DNA from: Rubrivivax sp.
Lineage (GTDB): Bacteria > Pseudomonadota > Gammaproteobacteria > Burkholderiales > Burkholderiaceae_C
Length of the DNA: 56,426 nt
Direction: 5' to 3'
Assembly (NCBI GenBank): GCA_026125665.1
Contig: JAHCKS010000027.1
Span: forward strand, 1-56,426
Positions 17,734 to 26,014 of the stretch are shown here, piece after piece. Below the pieces are notes generated by a model. The model saw nothing but the letters and a program-made list of their open reading frames with translations. It had not been told where the DNA came from and searched no databases. Made by a program: the position numbers and the translations under genes. Numbering within the stretch: position 1 is the first letter of the stretch; every line of letters begins with the position of its first letter.

Positions 17734-18870
17734 ATGCGCCTCTTCCCGATGATCACCTCCACCGCCGTCGCCCTGGCCGCCGCGCTCCCCGCGCTGGCGC
17801 AGGACGGCATCTCCGCCGCCGAGATCAAGCTCGGCATGGTCAACGTGCAGACCGGCCCGGCCTCGGCCCTGGGCAAGGGCATGCGCGCCGGCGCGGAGGC
17901 GGTGTTCAGCGCCGTCAACGCCAAGGGCGGCGTGAACGGCCGCAAGATCTCGCTCGTCGTCGGCGACGACGGCTACGAGCCGAACCGCGCCGTCGACGAG
18001 ACGCTGAAGATGATCGAGGAGAACAAGGTGTTCTCGCTCTTCGGCTACGTCGGCACGCCGACCTCGAACGCCGTGCTGCCGATCGTCAAGGAGATGGACG
18101 TGCCGCTGGTGGGCGCCTTCACCGGCGCGATGAGCCTGCGCCAGCCCGTCACCAAGCAGGTGTTCAACGTGCGCGCCAGCTACGACGACGAAGCCGAGGC
18201 GCTGGTCACGCACTTCCTCGCCAACGGCGCGAAGACGGTGGCCGTGTTCTACCAGGACGACGGATTCGGCCTGGCGGTGCTCTCCGGCACCGAGAAGGCG
18301 TTGGCCAAGCGCGGCATGAAGGTGGCCGCCAAGGGCACGTTCCAGCGCAACACGCTGGCCATCCAGGGGGGCATGGCCGCGATGCTGGAAGCCAAGCCCG
18401 ACGCCGTGGTGATGGTCGGCACCTACGCGCCGCTGGCCGCGTTCATCAAGGAAGCGCGCGCCGCCGGCCTGAAGTCCCAGCTGGCGACCGTCAGCTTCGT
18501 CGGCACCGACAGCCTCGTCGCGCAGGTCGGCAAGGAAGGCGACGGCGTGCTCATCTCCCAGGTGGTGCCGTTCCCGGCCGACGACGACCTGCCCGTCACG
18601 CGCGAGTGCCGCGAGGCGGTCAAGGCGCACAGCGGCGAGTCGCTCGGCTTCGTCAACTTCGAAGGCTGCATCACGGCCAAGGTGATGGTCGCCGCGCTCG
18701 AGCGCGCCGGCAAGGACGTCAGCCGCGAGGCCCTCGTCGGCGCGCTGCGCGCGATGCAGGGCGTGGACCTGGGCGGCATGCGCGTCGGCTTCGCCGCCGA
18801 CAACCACCAGGCCTCGAACTCGGTGTTCCTGACGCAGATCCGCGACGGCCGCATCACCAAGCTGAAGTGA
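17734..18870 (+). CDS. LIV-type ABC substrate-binding protein (orphan)
   Basis: A 378-residue periplasmic binding protein (Peripla_BP_6/LivJ type) with a clear signal peptide ending ALPALAQ. Family features are [56 protein letters not shown] and [22 protein letters not shown] precedes the ATG. There are no permease or ATPase genes beside it. It is followed by a large chemoreceptor gene and then by a second binding protein sharing the DDGYEP and FGY(V/I)GTPTS blocks. This context suggests ligand presentation to the chemoreceptor rather than, or in addition to, transport. Confidence 0.9.
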   Translation: MRLFPMITSTAVALAAALPALAQDGISAAEIKLGMVNVQTGPASALGKGMRAGAEAVFSAVNAKGGVNGRKISLVVGDDGYEPNRAVDETLKMIEENKVFSLFGYVGTPTSNAVLPIVKEMDVPLVGAFTGAMSLRQPVTKQVFNVRASYDDEAEALVTHFLANGAKTVAVFYQDDGFGLAVLSGTEKALAKRGMKVAAKGTFQRNTLAIQGGMAAMLEAKPDAVVMVGTYAPLAAFIKEARAAGLKSQLATVSFVGTDSLVAQVGKEGDGVLISQVVPFPADDDLPVTRECREAVKAHSGESLGFVNFEGCITAKVMVAALERAGKDVSREALVGALRAMQGVDLGGMRVGFAADNHQASNSVFLTQIRDGRITKLK

Positions 18871-18889
18871 TGCCGCCCCGGCCGGGCCG

Positions 18890-18904
18890 GCACCCTCGGG
18901 GTGC
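18890..18904 (+). terminator. Short hairpin after the first binding protein gene
   Basis: GCACCC and GGGTGC pair around a three-base loop, 20 bp after the stop codon. There is no T tract, so it may only partly terminate or stabilise the transcript before the chemoreceptor gene. Confidence 0.25.
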
Positions 18905-18949
18905 GGGCCCGGGCCCGAGCCCGCCTGCCGCCGAAGACACGCTCCCGCC

Positions 18950-21418
18950 ATGAAGATCTCCCATCGCCTCGTCGCGCTGTCGGCCCTCTCCGGCGTCGGC
19001 CTCGCCTGCGTGGCCGCCGTCAGCTTCTTCGCCGTCACGTCGATCCAGAGCGACCTGCGGGGGCTCACGACGCAGGCGGCTCCGCTGCAGGCGCGCACGC
19101 TGGAGCTGCAGGAGCGCAGCGAGCGCCTGATGGGCTCGCTGCTGCGCCTGAGCCATGCGCGCAGCGCCGAAGAGCTGCAGAAGGTGACGCAGGCCGCCGC
19201 CGGCGAGCTGGAGCGCATCGCCCGGCTGCGCGAGGAGATCCGCACGCTCGACCCCGAGGCGGCGAAGGCCACGGCCGGTGAAGGCGGCGGCGAATTCGCT
19301 GCCGCGCACGAACAGATCGCCGCGGCCGCGAGGCGGCGCCTGGCCGACGACGCCGCCTACCGCAGCGAGACCGACGCCGCGCGCGCCGCACTCGCCAAGG
19401 CCGAGGAGCAGATCGGCACCACGCGCCAGGCCGTCAACGGCATCGGCGTGGAGGCCGGCCAGGCCGCCGACCGGGCGCAGGATGCCGCCCGCCGGCTGAC
19501 CATGCAGTCCAAGCTCGCGCTGCAGGCGCAGACGCGCCTGAAGGACGTGGCGCTCGTCGTCAGCGAGGTCGACGTGGCGACGAACCGCTTCCGCCTGACG
19601 CCGCTGCGCGAGAAGGTGAAGGCGCCGCTGGACAGCATCCAGCGGCTCGAGGCCACGGGCAGCAGCGTCCGCCCCGCCGGCGCCGGCACGCCCGAGGACC
19701 CGCTGAAGGACACGCGTGCCGCCGCGGCCAGGCTGTGGGAGATGATCACGCGCGAAGGCGACGGCCTGCTCGCGCAGCGCACGAAGGCGCTGGCCAAGGC
19801 CGAAGGCGGCGAGGCCGCCTACGCCGCGCAGCGCAAGGCGGTGCTGGCGCTGGTGGACGACCAGGTGACGCGCCTGGGCACGCTGGCCGACACGCTGGAG
19901 GTGCACAGCGTCAAGCAGCGCCAGGTGCTCGAGGCGGCGCTGCGGCTGCGCAACGAGCCGGGCGGCGTCGTCGCCACCAGCGAATCGGTGGCCCTGGCCA
20001 TCCGCGACATGGGCGCCGGCCTGCGCCAGCTGATGCTGGCCGCCGACACGAAGGAACTGCAGGCCACGCACGAGGCGCTGCGCAAGAAGGGCGAGGCGCT
20101 CGTCGCCGACATGAAGACGATGCGTGCCGGCCTCACGAAGATGGGCCGGCCGCAGCTCGCCGAGCAGGTGCAGGCGGCGCAGATGGCGATGGGCATGGTC
20201 GCGACCTCCATCGACAAGCTGGCGGCCAGCCGCACCGGCCTGCTGGCCAGCGAGGAGGCGATGGCGCAGTCGCTGGCCCAGCTGAAGGCCGTGGCGGCGC
20301 GCCAGGCCGAGCTCGGCGAGAAACAGGTGAAGAGCGTCGGCGAGCGCCAGGCCGACGTCAGCGCCGCGGTGGACCGCCGCGTGAACTGGTCGCTGACGAT
20401 GATCATCGGCATCTCGCTGGCGGCCGTGGCCTTCATCGGCGTGCTCAGCTGGCACACGGTACGCCGCGTGACGCGCCGCCTGAACGCCGCGGTGGAGGTG
20501 GCCGAGCAGGTCTCGCGCGGGCACCTCTACGCCGTGCCGGCCGCCGAAGGCGGCCGCGCTTCCGACGAGACGGCGCGGCTGCTGGCGGCGCTCGCAGGCA
20601 TGGTCGGCACGCTGAAGGGCATCGTCGCCGACATCCAGGGCGCGGCCACCGAGATCGACGTCGGCGCGCGCGAGATCAGCCGCGGCAACCAGGACCTGAG
20701 CCAGCGCACCGAGCGCCAGGCCAGCGCGCTGCAGGAGACGGCCGCGTCGATGGAGCAGCTCGGCGGCACGGTGCAGCAGAACGCCGCCAACGCGCAGCAG
20801 GCCAACGAGCTGGCGGCCGGCGCCAGCGGCGTCGCCGCGCGCGGCGGCGAGGTCGTCGGTGCCGTGGTGCAGAAGATGCGCTCGATCAGCGCCAGCAGCG
20901 ACAAGATCGCCGAGATCATCGGCACCATCGACGCCATCGCCTTCCAGACCAACATCCTGGCGCTCAACGCCGCCGTGGAAGCGGCGCGCGCAGGCGAGCA
21001 GGGGCGCGGCTTCGCCGTCGTCGCCGGCGAGGTGCGCAGCCTCGCGCAGCGTTCGGCCGAGGCGGCGCAGCAGATCAAGGGCCTGATCCAGGCCAGCGTG
21101 GACCAGGTGGCCGAAGGCGCGAAGCTCGTCGACGAAGCCGGCGCGACGATGCAGGAGATCGTCGGCGCGACGCGGCGCGTCTCGGACATCATGCGCGAGA
21201 TCAGCGGCGCCAGCGCCGAGCAGAGCGCCGGCGTGGCGCAGGTCGGCCAGGCGGTGCAGCAGATGGACGAGGGCACGCAGCAGAACGCCGCGCTCGTCGA
21301 GCAGTCGGCCGCCGCGGCGATGAGCCTGCAGCAGCAGGCGCAGCAGCTGACACGCGCCGTCGCGGTGTTCAAGCTCGTCGAGCAGGCCGCCGCCGAGCCC
21401 GAGGCCCTGCCCGCCTGA
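18950..21418 (+). CDS. Methyl-accepting chemotaxis protein with very long sensor domain
   Basis: An 822-residue chemoreceptor. Membrane segment 1 is near residues 8-30 ([20 protein letters not shown]) and segment 2 near 480-503 ([19 protein letters not shown]), so the periplasmic sensor is about 450 residues, far longer than the usual 150-280. It is Ala/Leu/Gln-rich and almost entirely helical. A HAMP-like stretch follows, then the cytoplasmic coiled coil with the hairpin tip [20 protein letters not shown] (near 660), which contacts CheA/CheW. No C-terminal NWETF-like CheR-docking peptide is present. It lies between two orphan LIV-type binding proteins, which may be its ligand-loaded partners. 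Confidence 0.93.
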   Translation: MKISHRLVALSALSGVGLACVAAVSFFAVTSIQSDLRGLTTQAAPLQARTLELQERSERLMGSLLRLSHARSAEELQKVTQAAAGELERIARLREEIRTLDPEAAKATAGEGGGEFAAAHEQIAAAARRRLADDAAYRSETDAARAALAKAEEQIGTTRQAVNGIGVEAGQAADRAQDAARRLTMQSKLALQAQTRLKDVALVVSEVDVATNRFRLTPLREKVKAPLDSIQRLEATGSSVRPAGAGTPEDPLKDTRAAAARLWEMITREGDGLLAQRTKALAKAEGGEAAYAAQRKAVLALVDDQVTRLGTLADTLEVHSVKQRQVLEAALRLRNEPGGVVATSESVALAIRDMGAGLRQLMLAADTKELQATHEALRKKGEALVADMKTMRAGLTKMGRPQLAEQVQAAQMAMGMVATSIDKLAASRTGLLASEEAMAQSLAQLKAVAARQAELGEKQVKSVGERQADVSAAVDRRVNWSLTMIIGISLAAVAFIGVLSWHTVRRVTRRLNAAVEVAEQVSRGHLYAVPAAEGGRASDETARLLAALAGMVGTLKGIVADIQGAATEIDVGAREISRGNQDLSQRTERQASALQETAASMEQLGGTVQQNAANAQQANELAAGASGVAARGGEVVGAVVQKMRSISASSDKIAEIIGTIDAIAFQTNILALNAAVEAARAGEQGRGFAVVAGEVRSLAQRSAEAAQQIKGLIQASVDQVAEGAKLVDEAGATMQEIVGATRRVSDIMREISGASAEQSAGVAQVGQAVQQMDEGTQQNAALVEQSAAAAMSLQQQAQQLTRAVAVFKLVEQAAAEPEALPA

Positions 21419-21531
21419 GCCCGCGAGGGAGCAATCCCTAGAAGCGAGGCGCCTGACGCGCGCCGCACCCTCCCGCAAGTGCGCGTCACCCCTCTTCGCG
21501 GGCCACGCGCTTTGGCACTAGTCTCGCCCGC

Positions 21532-22710
21532 GTGAACGTGCCGCCCCGATCCCGCCCGCCGGCCGCCGCCTGCGCGCCCCAGTTCTGCCGGCGCCGGGTG
21601 CTGCAGCAACTCGGCGCCGTCGGTGCCGCGGCCCTCGCCTCCCCGGCCCTGCTGGCGCAGGAGGCTCGCGGGCGCATCGTGCTCGGCCAGTCGGCGGCGC
21701 TGTCGGGCCCGGCGGCGCAGCTCGGCCAGCAGTTCCAGGCCGGCGCGCGGCTGCACTTCGCGCGGCTGAACGGCCGCGGCGGCATCAACGGCCGCACCGT
21801 CGAGCTGAAGAGCCTGGACGACGGCTACGAGCCCGACCGCTGCGCGCAGAACACCACGCAGCTGCTCGGCGAGAACGTCGCAGCGCTGTTCGGCTACATC
21901 GGCACCCCCACGTCGCTGGCGGCCTTGCCGCTGGCCACCGCGGCGCGCGTGCCGTTCATCGCCCCGTTCACCGGTGCGCAGGCGCTGCGCGAGCCGTTCA
22001 ACCGCTACGCCTTCCACGTGCGCGCCTCGTACTTCGACGAGACGGCGCGCATCGTCGGCCAGCTCACCAGCGTGGGCATGAAGAACATCGCGGTGTTCCA
22101 CCAGAACGACAGCTACGGGCAGGCCGGGCTGGCCGGCGTCGTGCGCGCGCTCGAGGCGCAGAAGAGCCGGCCGGTGACCACCGCGACCGTGGAGCGCAAC
22201 TCGGTGGACGTGGCGCAGGCGGTGAAGACCATCGTCGCCGCGCGGCCCGAGGCGGTCGTGCAGATCAGCGCCTACAAGAGCTGCGCGGCCTTCGTGCGCG
22301 AGGCGCGCAAGGCGGGCTTCGTCGGCCAGTTCTACAACGTCTCGTTCGTCGGCACGGCGGCGCTGGCCGCCGAGCTGGGCGCCGAGGCACGCGGCGTCGT
22401 CGTCAGCCAGGTCATGCCCTACCCCTTCGCGGCGACGACGCCGATCGCCGGCGAGTTCCTCGCCGCCGCGGCCAGCGCCAACGTCGACGTCAACTACAGC
22501 AGCATGGAAGGTTTCGTCGCCGCCCGCACTATCGCCGAGGGCCTGCGCCGCAGCGGCGGCGCCGGCGGCGAGGCGCTCGTCGCGGCGATGGAGACGATGC
22601 GCGAGTTCAACCTCGGCGGCTTCTTCGTCGACTTCGGCCCGGCCAAGCGCACGGGCTCGAGCTTCGTCGAGCTGACGATCCTCGGCGCCGACGGCAAGGT
22701 GCGGCGCTAG
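21532..22710 (+). CDS. LIV-type ABC substrate-binding protein with Tat-like signal (orphan)
   Basis: A 392-residue periplasmic binding protein of the Peripla_BP_6 type. The N-terminus CRRRVLQQLGAVGAAALASP followed by ALLAQ looks like a twin-arginine signal. The binding fold shows IVLGQSAALSGPAAQLGQQF, GRGGINGRTVELKSLDDGYE, FGYIGTPTSLAALPL and AVFHQNDSYGQAGLAG. It is related to the binding protein at 17734 and likely an older duplicate with a different signal type. The start is GTG at 21532 (a second in-frame GTG at 21538); no ATG is available. The gene converges on the histidine kinase gene. Confidence 0.88.
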   Translation: MNVPPRSRPPAAACAPQFCRRRVLQQLGAVGAAALASPALLAQEARGRIVLGQSAALSGPAAQLGQQFQAGARLHFARLNGRGGINGRTVELKSLDDGYEPDRCAQNTTQLLGENVAALFGYIGTPTSLAALPLATAARVPFIAPFTGAQALREPFNRYAFHVRASYFDETARIVGQLTSVGMKNIAVFHQNDSYGQAGLAGVVRALEAQKSRPVTTATVERNSVDVAQAVKTIVAARPEAVVQISAYKSCAAFVREARKAGFVGQFYNVSFVGTAALAAELGAEARGVVVSQVMPYPFAATTPIAGEFLAAAASANVDVNYSSMEGFVAARTIAEGLRRSGGAGGEALVAAMETMREFNLGGFFVDFGPAKRTGSSFVELTILGADGKVRR

Positions 22711-24817
22711 CCGCGCCGGGCCGCGGCCACGCCGGGCCGGTGCCCCGCTCCGCTAGAAGGCGGCGCGCGCGGCAGCGGCGCCGGGCGCGTCGGGCGCATC
22801 GGGCCCGTCGGGGTACATCGCGCGCACCGGGTGCACCACCCGCGACCGCCGTTTCCGGCGGACCCGCCTCCGGCATCACCAGAGCGAAGCAGCTGCCCTC
22901 GCCCGCGCGCGAAGTGATCTCGATCGTGCCGCCATGCTGCTCGGCGATGCGCCGGCAGATAGCCAGGCCGAGCCCGGTGCCCGGGTACTTGCGGCGTGCG
23001 TGCAGGCGGTGGAACGGCGTGCCGAGCTCGCCCACCCGCGCGGCGTCGATGCCGATGCCGTTGTCGTGCACCTCCAGGCGCAGCGTGCCGCCTTCGCGCC
23101 GGGCGGCCACGCGCACCTGCGGCGCACGCCCCGGCGGCACGAACTTCAGCGCATTGGCCACCAGGTTCTGCAGCAGCACCGCGAGCAGCGCACGGTGGCC
23201 GGGCACGGTGCCGAGCGGCCCCGCCTGCACCGTGGCACCGCTGCCGGCGGCGATCGCCTGCAGCGCGGCCAGCACCTCGTGCAGCACGGCGTCGAGGTCG
23301 ACCTCCCGGGGCGCCGGCGGCGCGGCCTGCTCCAGGCGCACGTACTGCAGCACGTCGTCCAGCATCTCGCGCAGGCGCGCCGCGCCGCCGCGCACCTGCT
23401 CGAAGTACAGGCGCCCTTCGTCGTCCAGCGCGGCGGCGTGGCGCTGCTCGATGAGGCTGCAGAACTGCTGGATCGTGTTCAGCGGCTCGCGCAGGTCGTG
23501 CGAGGCGATGCGCACGAACTGCTCCAGGTCATTGTGGCTCGCGCGCAGCGCGTCGGCGGTGCGCTGCAGCTCGCGGCGCGACGCCTCGACCTCCGTCACG
23601 TCGGTCGAGCAGAAGAGCACGCCGACGCGCTGCCCTTCCTCGTCGTGCGCCGGCTGCACCGTCAGCTCCATCGTGCGCCGCCCGCGCGCCGGAAAGTCGA
23701 TCTCGGCGCGCCGGCGCACGGTCTCGCCGGCGGCCGCGCGCGCGACGATCGGGCCGAGCACTTCGTTCCAGTAGGCGGCCGGCGTGACGTCGCGGCCGTT
23801 GCGCCCGATGACGCTGGCGTTCGGCACGCCCCAGTAGATCTCGCGCGCCTCGTTGGCCCACAGCAGCACGCCGTCGCGGTCTGAGACGACGACGATGTCG
23901 TCGACCCGGCTGCCCACGGCGGCCAGCGTGCGCGACAGCGTGCGCTGCCGCGCCACGGCCACGGCCACGACCAGCGGCGGCAGCAGCACGAGCAGCACGC
24001 CGAGGAACAGCTGCAGGTGCGCCTGCGGCGAGTCGACGACCGACAGGCGCCCGGTGGCCAGCAGCAGCGCCAGCACGACCACCGTGACGGTGACGCCGGC
24101 GAACGCTTCGACGCGCGGCCGGACGAAGGCCACGGCGACCAGCACCACGCCGATGGCCGCGAACGGGTGGTGCAGCCACTGCACCGCCGCCACGACAGCC
24201 AGCGCCACGGCGCCGAGCACGGCCAGGCCAGCCGGAGCGGCCAGGCGGCGCAGCGTGGCGGCGGCGTCGCCGCCGCGCAGGGCCAGCACGAGGGGCAGCG
24301 TGGCCAGTGCGCCGATGGCGTCGCCGATGTACCAGTCGGGCCACACGCGCGCGAACGGCGCGAAGCCCAGCGCCTGCAGCGTGGCCGCACCGACGGTGGC
24401 GCCCAGCAGCGGCGGCACGAACACGCCGGCGGCGATGACGCGCAGGAAGCTGCCCTGGTGCTCGAGGAAGCGCTCGGCCAGCCCGGTGCGGCGCACGAGC
24501 CACACGCCGGCGGCGACCTCCAGCACGTTTGGCGGCAGGAAGGCCAGCGACAACCTCACGGTGTCGCCGTAGGCCACGTTGCCGGCGAGGTTCGCCGCCG
24601 CCGCCGTGGCCAGCAGCGCCAGCGTGCGTTCGCGCGGCGCGCTGGCGACGAGGGCAATGACGGCGCCGTTGGCCAGCCAGATGACGGCGACCGTCCCCGG
24701 CAGCCGCGCCACGGCGATGGCGGCCCAGGAGAGCAGGAAGCCGCAGCCGAAGACGAGCGCGGCGTCGAGCCCGGGCGGGCGGCGCGGCCAGCGCACGGGG
24801 GCCGGGTCGGCGTGCAT
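22607..24817 (-). CDS. MASE1-type sensor histidine kinase with PAS domain (3' end probably frameshifted)
   Basis: A membrane histidine kinase. Residues about 15-300 form a MASE1-like multi-pass sensor (ALVFGCGFLLSWAAIAVARL, VIWLANGAVIALVAS, PPNVLEVAAGVWLVRRTG). A PAS domain follows (AAVGSRVDDIVVVSDRDGVL), then HisKA (IASHDLREPLNTIQQFCSLI, phospho-His) and HATPase_c (NLVANALKFVPPG, DNGIGID, GTGLGLAICRRIAEQHGG). As sequenced, the frame runs on into about 70 Arg-rich residues and overlaps the convergent binding-protein gene by 104 bp. The +1 frame from about 22830 instead gives VHPVRAMYPDGPDAPDAPG and a TAG at 22753-22755, leaving a normal 42-bp gap. The receiver gene upstream (36 bp away) is its likely partner. 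Confidence 0.88.
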   Translation of the reverse strand: MHADPAPVRWPRRPPGLDAALVFGCGFLLSWAAIAVARLPGTVAVIWLANGAVIALVASAPRERTLALLATAAAANLAGNVAYGDTVRLSLAFLPPNVLEVAAGVWLVRRTGLAERFLEHQGSFLRVIAAGVFVPPLLGATVGAATLQALGFAPFARVWPDWYIGDAIGALATLPLVLALRGGDAAATLRRLAAPAGLAVLGAVALAVVAAVQWLHHPFAAIGVVLVAVAFVRPRVEAFAGVTVTVVVLALLLATGRLSVVDSPQAHLQLFLGVLLVLLPPLVVAVAVARQRTLSRTLAAVGSRVDDIVVVSDRDGVLLWANEAREIYWGVPNASVIGRNGRDVTPAAYWNEVLGPIVARAAAGETVRRRAEIDFPARGRRTMELTVQPAHDEEGQRVGVLFCSTDVTEVEASRRELQRTADALRASHNDLEQFVRIASHDLREPLNTIQQFCSLIEQRHAAALDDEGRLYFEQVRGGAARLREMLDDVLQYVRLEQAAPPAPREVDLDAVLHEVLAALQAIAAGSGATVQAGPLGTVPGHRALLAVLLQNLVANALKFVPPGRAPQVRVAARREGGTLRLEVHDNGIGIDAARVGELGTPFHRLHARRKYPGTGLGLAICRRIAEQHGGTIEITSRAGEGSCFALVMPEAGPPETAVAGGAPGARDVPRRARCARRARRRCRARRLLAERGTGPAWPRPGAASAAPCRRRRGSSARRSSSPCAWPGRSRRRSRRG

Positions 24818-24853
24818 GCCGTGTCGACGCGTGGGGCCCGCGGGCGCCGCGCG

Positions 24854-25291
24854 TCAGCGCTCGGCCCGGCCCGGGCCTTGCCGGGCCGCGGTGGAGCCAG
24901 GACCCGGCAGCCGCGCCACCAGCGCACGCACCTCCTCGACCTGCACCGGCTTGACGAGATACCCGCTCACGCAGGCGTAGCGCGCCGCGCGCTCGCGGTC
25001 AGCCGGATCCGGCGAGGACGTGAGCATCGCCACCCTGGCACGCGACCGCCCGGCCTCCACCTGAGGACAGTAGGCTTCGAGGAACTCGAAGCCGCTCATC
25101 TCGGGCATGTTGATGTCCACCAGCACCAAGTCGACGTCGGCCCCGGCCTGGCCCTGCAGCAGCTCGAGCGCCTCTGCGCCGGTGCCGGCGGTGACGACCG
25201 AGTCGGCCACCCCGGCCGCCTCGAGCACGATGCGCGCGTACAGCAGGTCGGGGTCGCTGTCGTCGACGACGACGATGGTCCTGAGCGTCAT
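24854..25291 (-). CDS. Single-domain response regulator (receiver only)
   Basis: A 145-residue CheY-like receiver with the acidic pair VVVDDSD, the phosphorylatable Asp in LVLVDINMPEMSGFEFLEAY, the switch Ser/Thr in VAMLTSSPDP and the Lys in GYLVKPVQVEE. There is no output domain; a Pro/Gly-rich tail of about 17 residues follows. It lies immediately upstream of the MASE1 histidine kinase in the same direction, so both are probably co-transcribed. Output must come from protein-protein interaction, perhaps with the nearby chemoreceptor or c-di-GMP enzyme; this is inference from proximity. Confidence 0.92.
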   Translation of the reverse strand: MTLRTIVVVDDSDPDLLYARIVLEAAGVADSVVTAGTGAEALELLQGQAGADVDLVLVDINMPEMSGFEFLEAYCPQVEAGRSRARVAMLTSSPDPADRERAARYACVSGYLVKPVQVEEVRALVARLPGPGSTAARQGPGRAER

Positions 25292-25527
25292 GAAGCGGTG
25301 CCGGCCGGCGTACGCTGATTCTCGCCGGATAGGCCGTCATTTCCGACGCCATCGAAAGACCCCCCGGGGTTTCCCGCATGGGGTTTCCGGCAGGCTGGGG
25401 CGCAACAGGCCGCGGCGCCGGCCGGCGCCGCGGGCACCGCCGCACCGCGCCCCGGCAGCCCGCCGAGTGCTTCACGAATCAACGGCAATGCCATTCAGTT
25501 CTCGCCCGTACGGCCGATCACCCGCGC

Positions 25528-26007
25528 ATGCCCCTCGCCGTAACCGGGGTCGCGCGTGCCCGCACCGCGCGCGGCTTCACGCTGATCGAGCTGATGACCG
25601 CCATCGCCCTGGTGGCGGTGCTGGCGAGCCTCGCCGTCTCCGGCTGGGACGGCTGGAGGAACAAGGTGCGCACGAAGAAGGCGCAGGAGGACATCATCGC
25701 CATCGGCGCGGTGGTCGACCAGCACCTGCAGGACACCGGCGCGCTGCCGGCCGATCTGGCCGCCATCGGCCGCAGCGGCCTGCGCGACCCCTGGGGCAAC
25801 GCCTACGAGTACCTGCCGCTGGTCACTCCCGCGGCCAAAGGTGCGGCGCGCAAGGACCACTCGCTGGTGCCGCTGAACAGCGACTACGACCTGTACAGCA
25901 AGGGCCCGGACGGCGCCACGGCGGCGCCGCTGACGGCCAAGGCCAGCCGCGACGACATCCTGCGCGCCAACAACGGCCGCTTCGTCGGGCCGGCCTCGAT
26001 GTACTGA
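25528..26007 (+). CDS. GspG-like type II pseudopilin / type IV pilin-like protein (orphan)
   Basis: A 159-residue prepilin. The leader MPLAVTGVARARTARG is followed by the prepilin-peptidase site and hydrophobic helix G-FTLIELMTAIALVAVLASL (Gly-1, Phe+1, Glu+5 all present). The C-terminal part has DPWGNAYEYLPL and YDLYSKGPDG, the arrangement of major pseudopilin GspG and its calcium-binding loop. No other type II secretion or pilus gene is in the window. The ATG at 25528 gives a normal 16-residue leader. It is 7 bp upstream of a GGDEF-EAL gene, so the two are very likely co-transcribed. Confidence 0.88.
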   Translation: MPLAVTGVARARTARGFTLIELMTAIALVAVLASLAVSGWDGWRNKVRTKKAQEDIIAIGAVVDQHLQDTGALPADLAAIGRSGLRDPWGNAYEYLPLVTPAAKGAARKDHSLVPLNSDYDLYSKGPDGATAAPLTAKASRDDILRANNGRFVGPASMY

Positions 26008-26014
26008 GCCCGGC

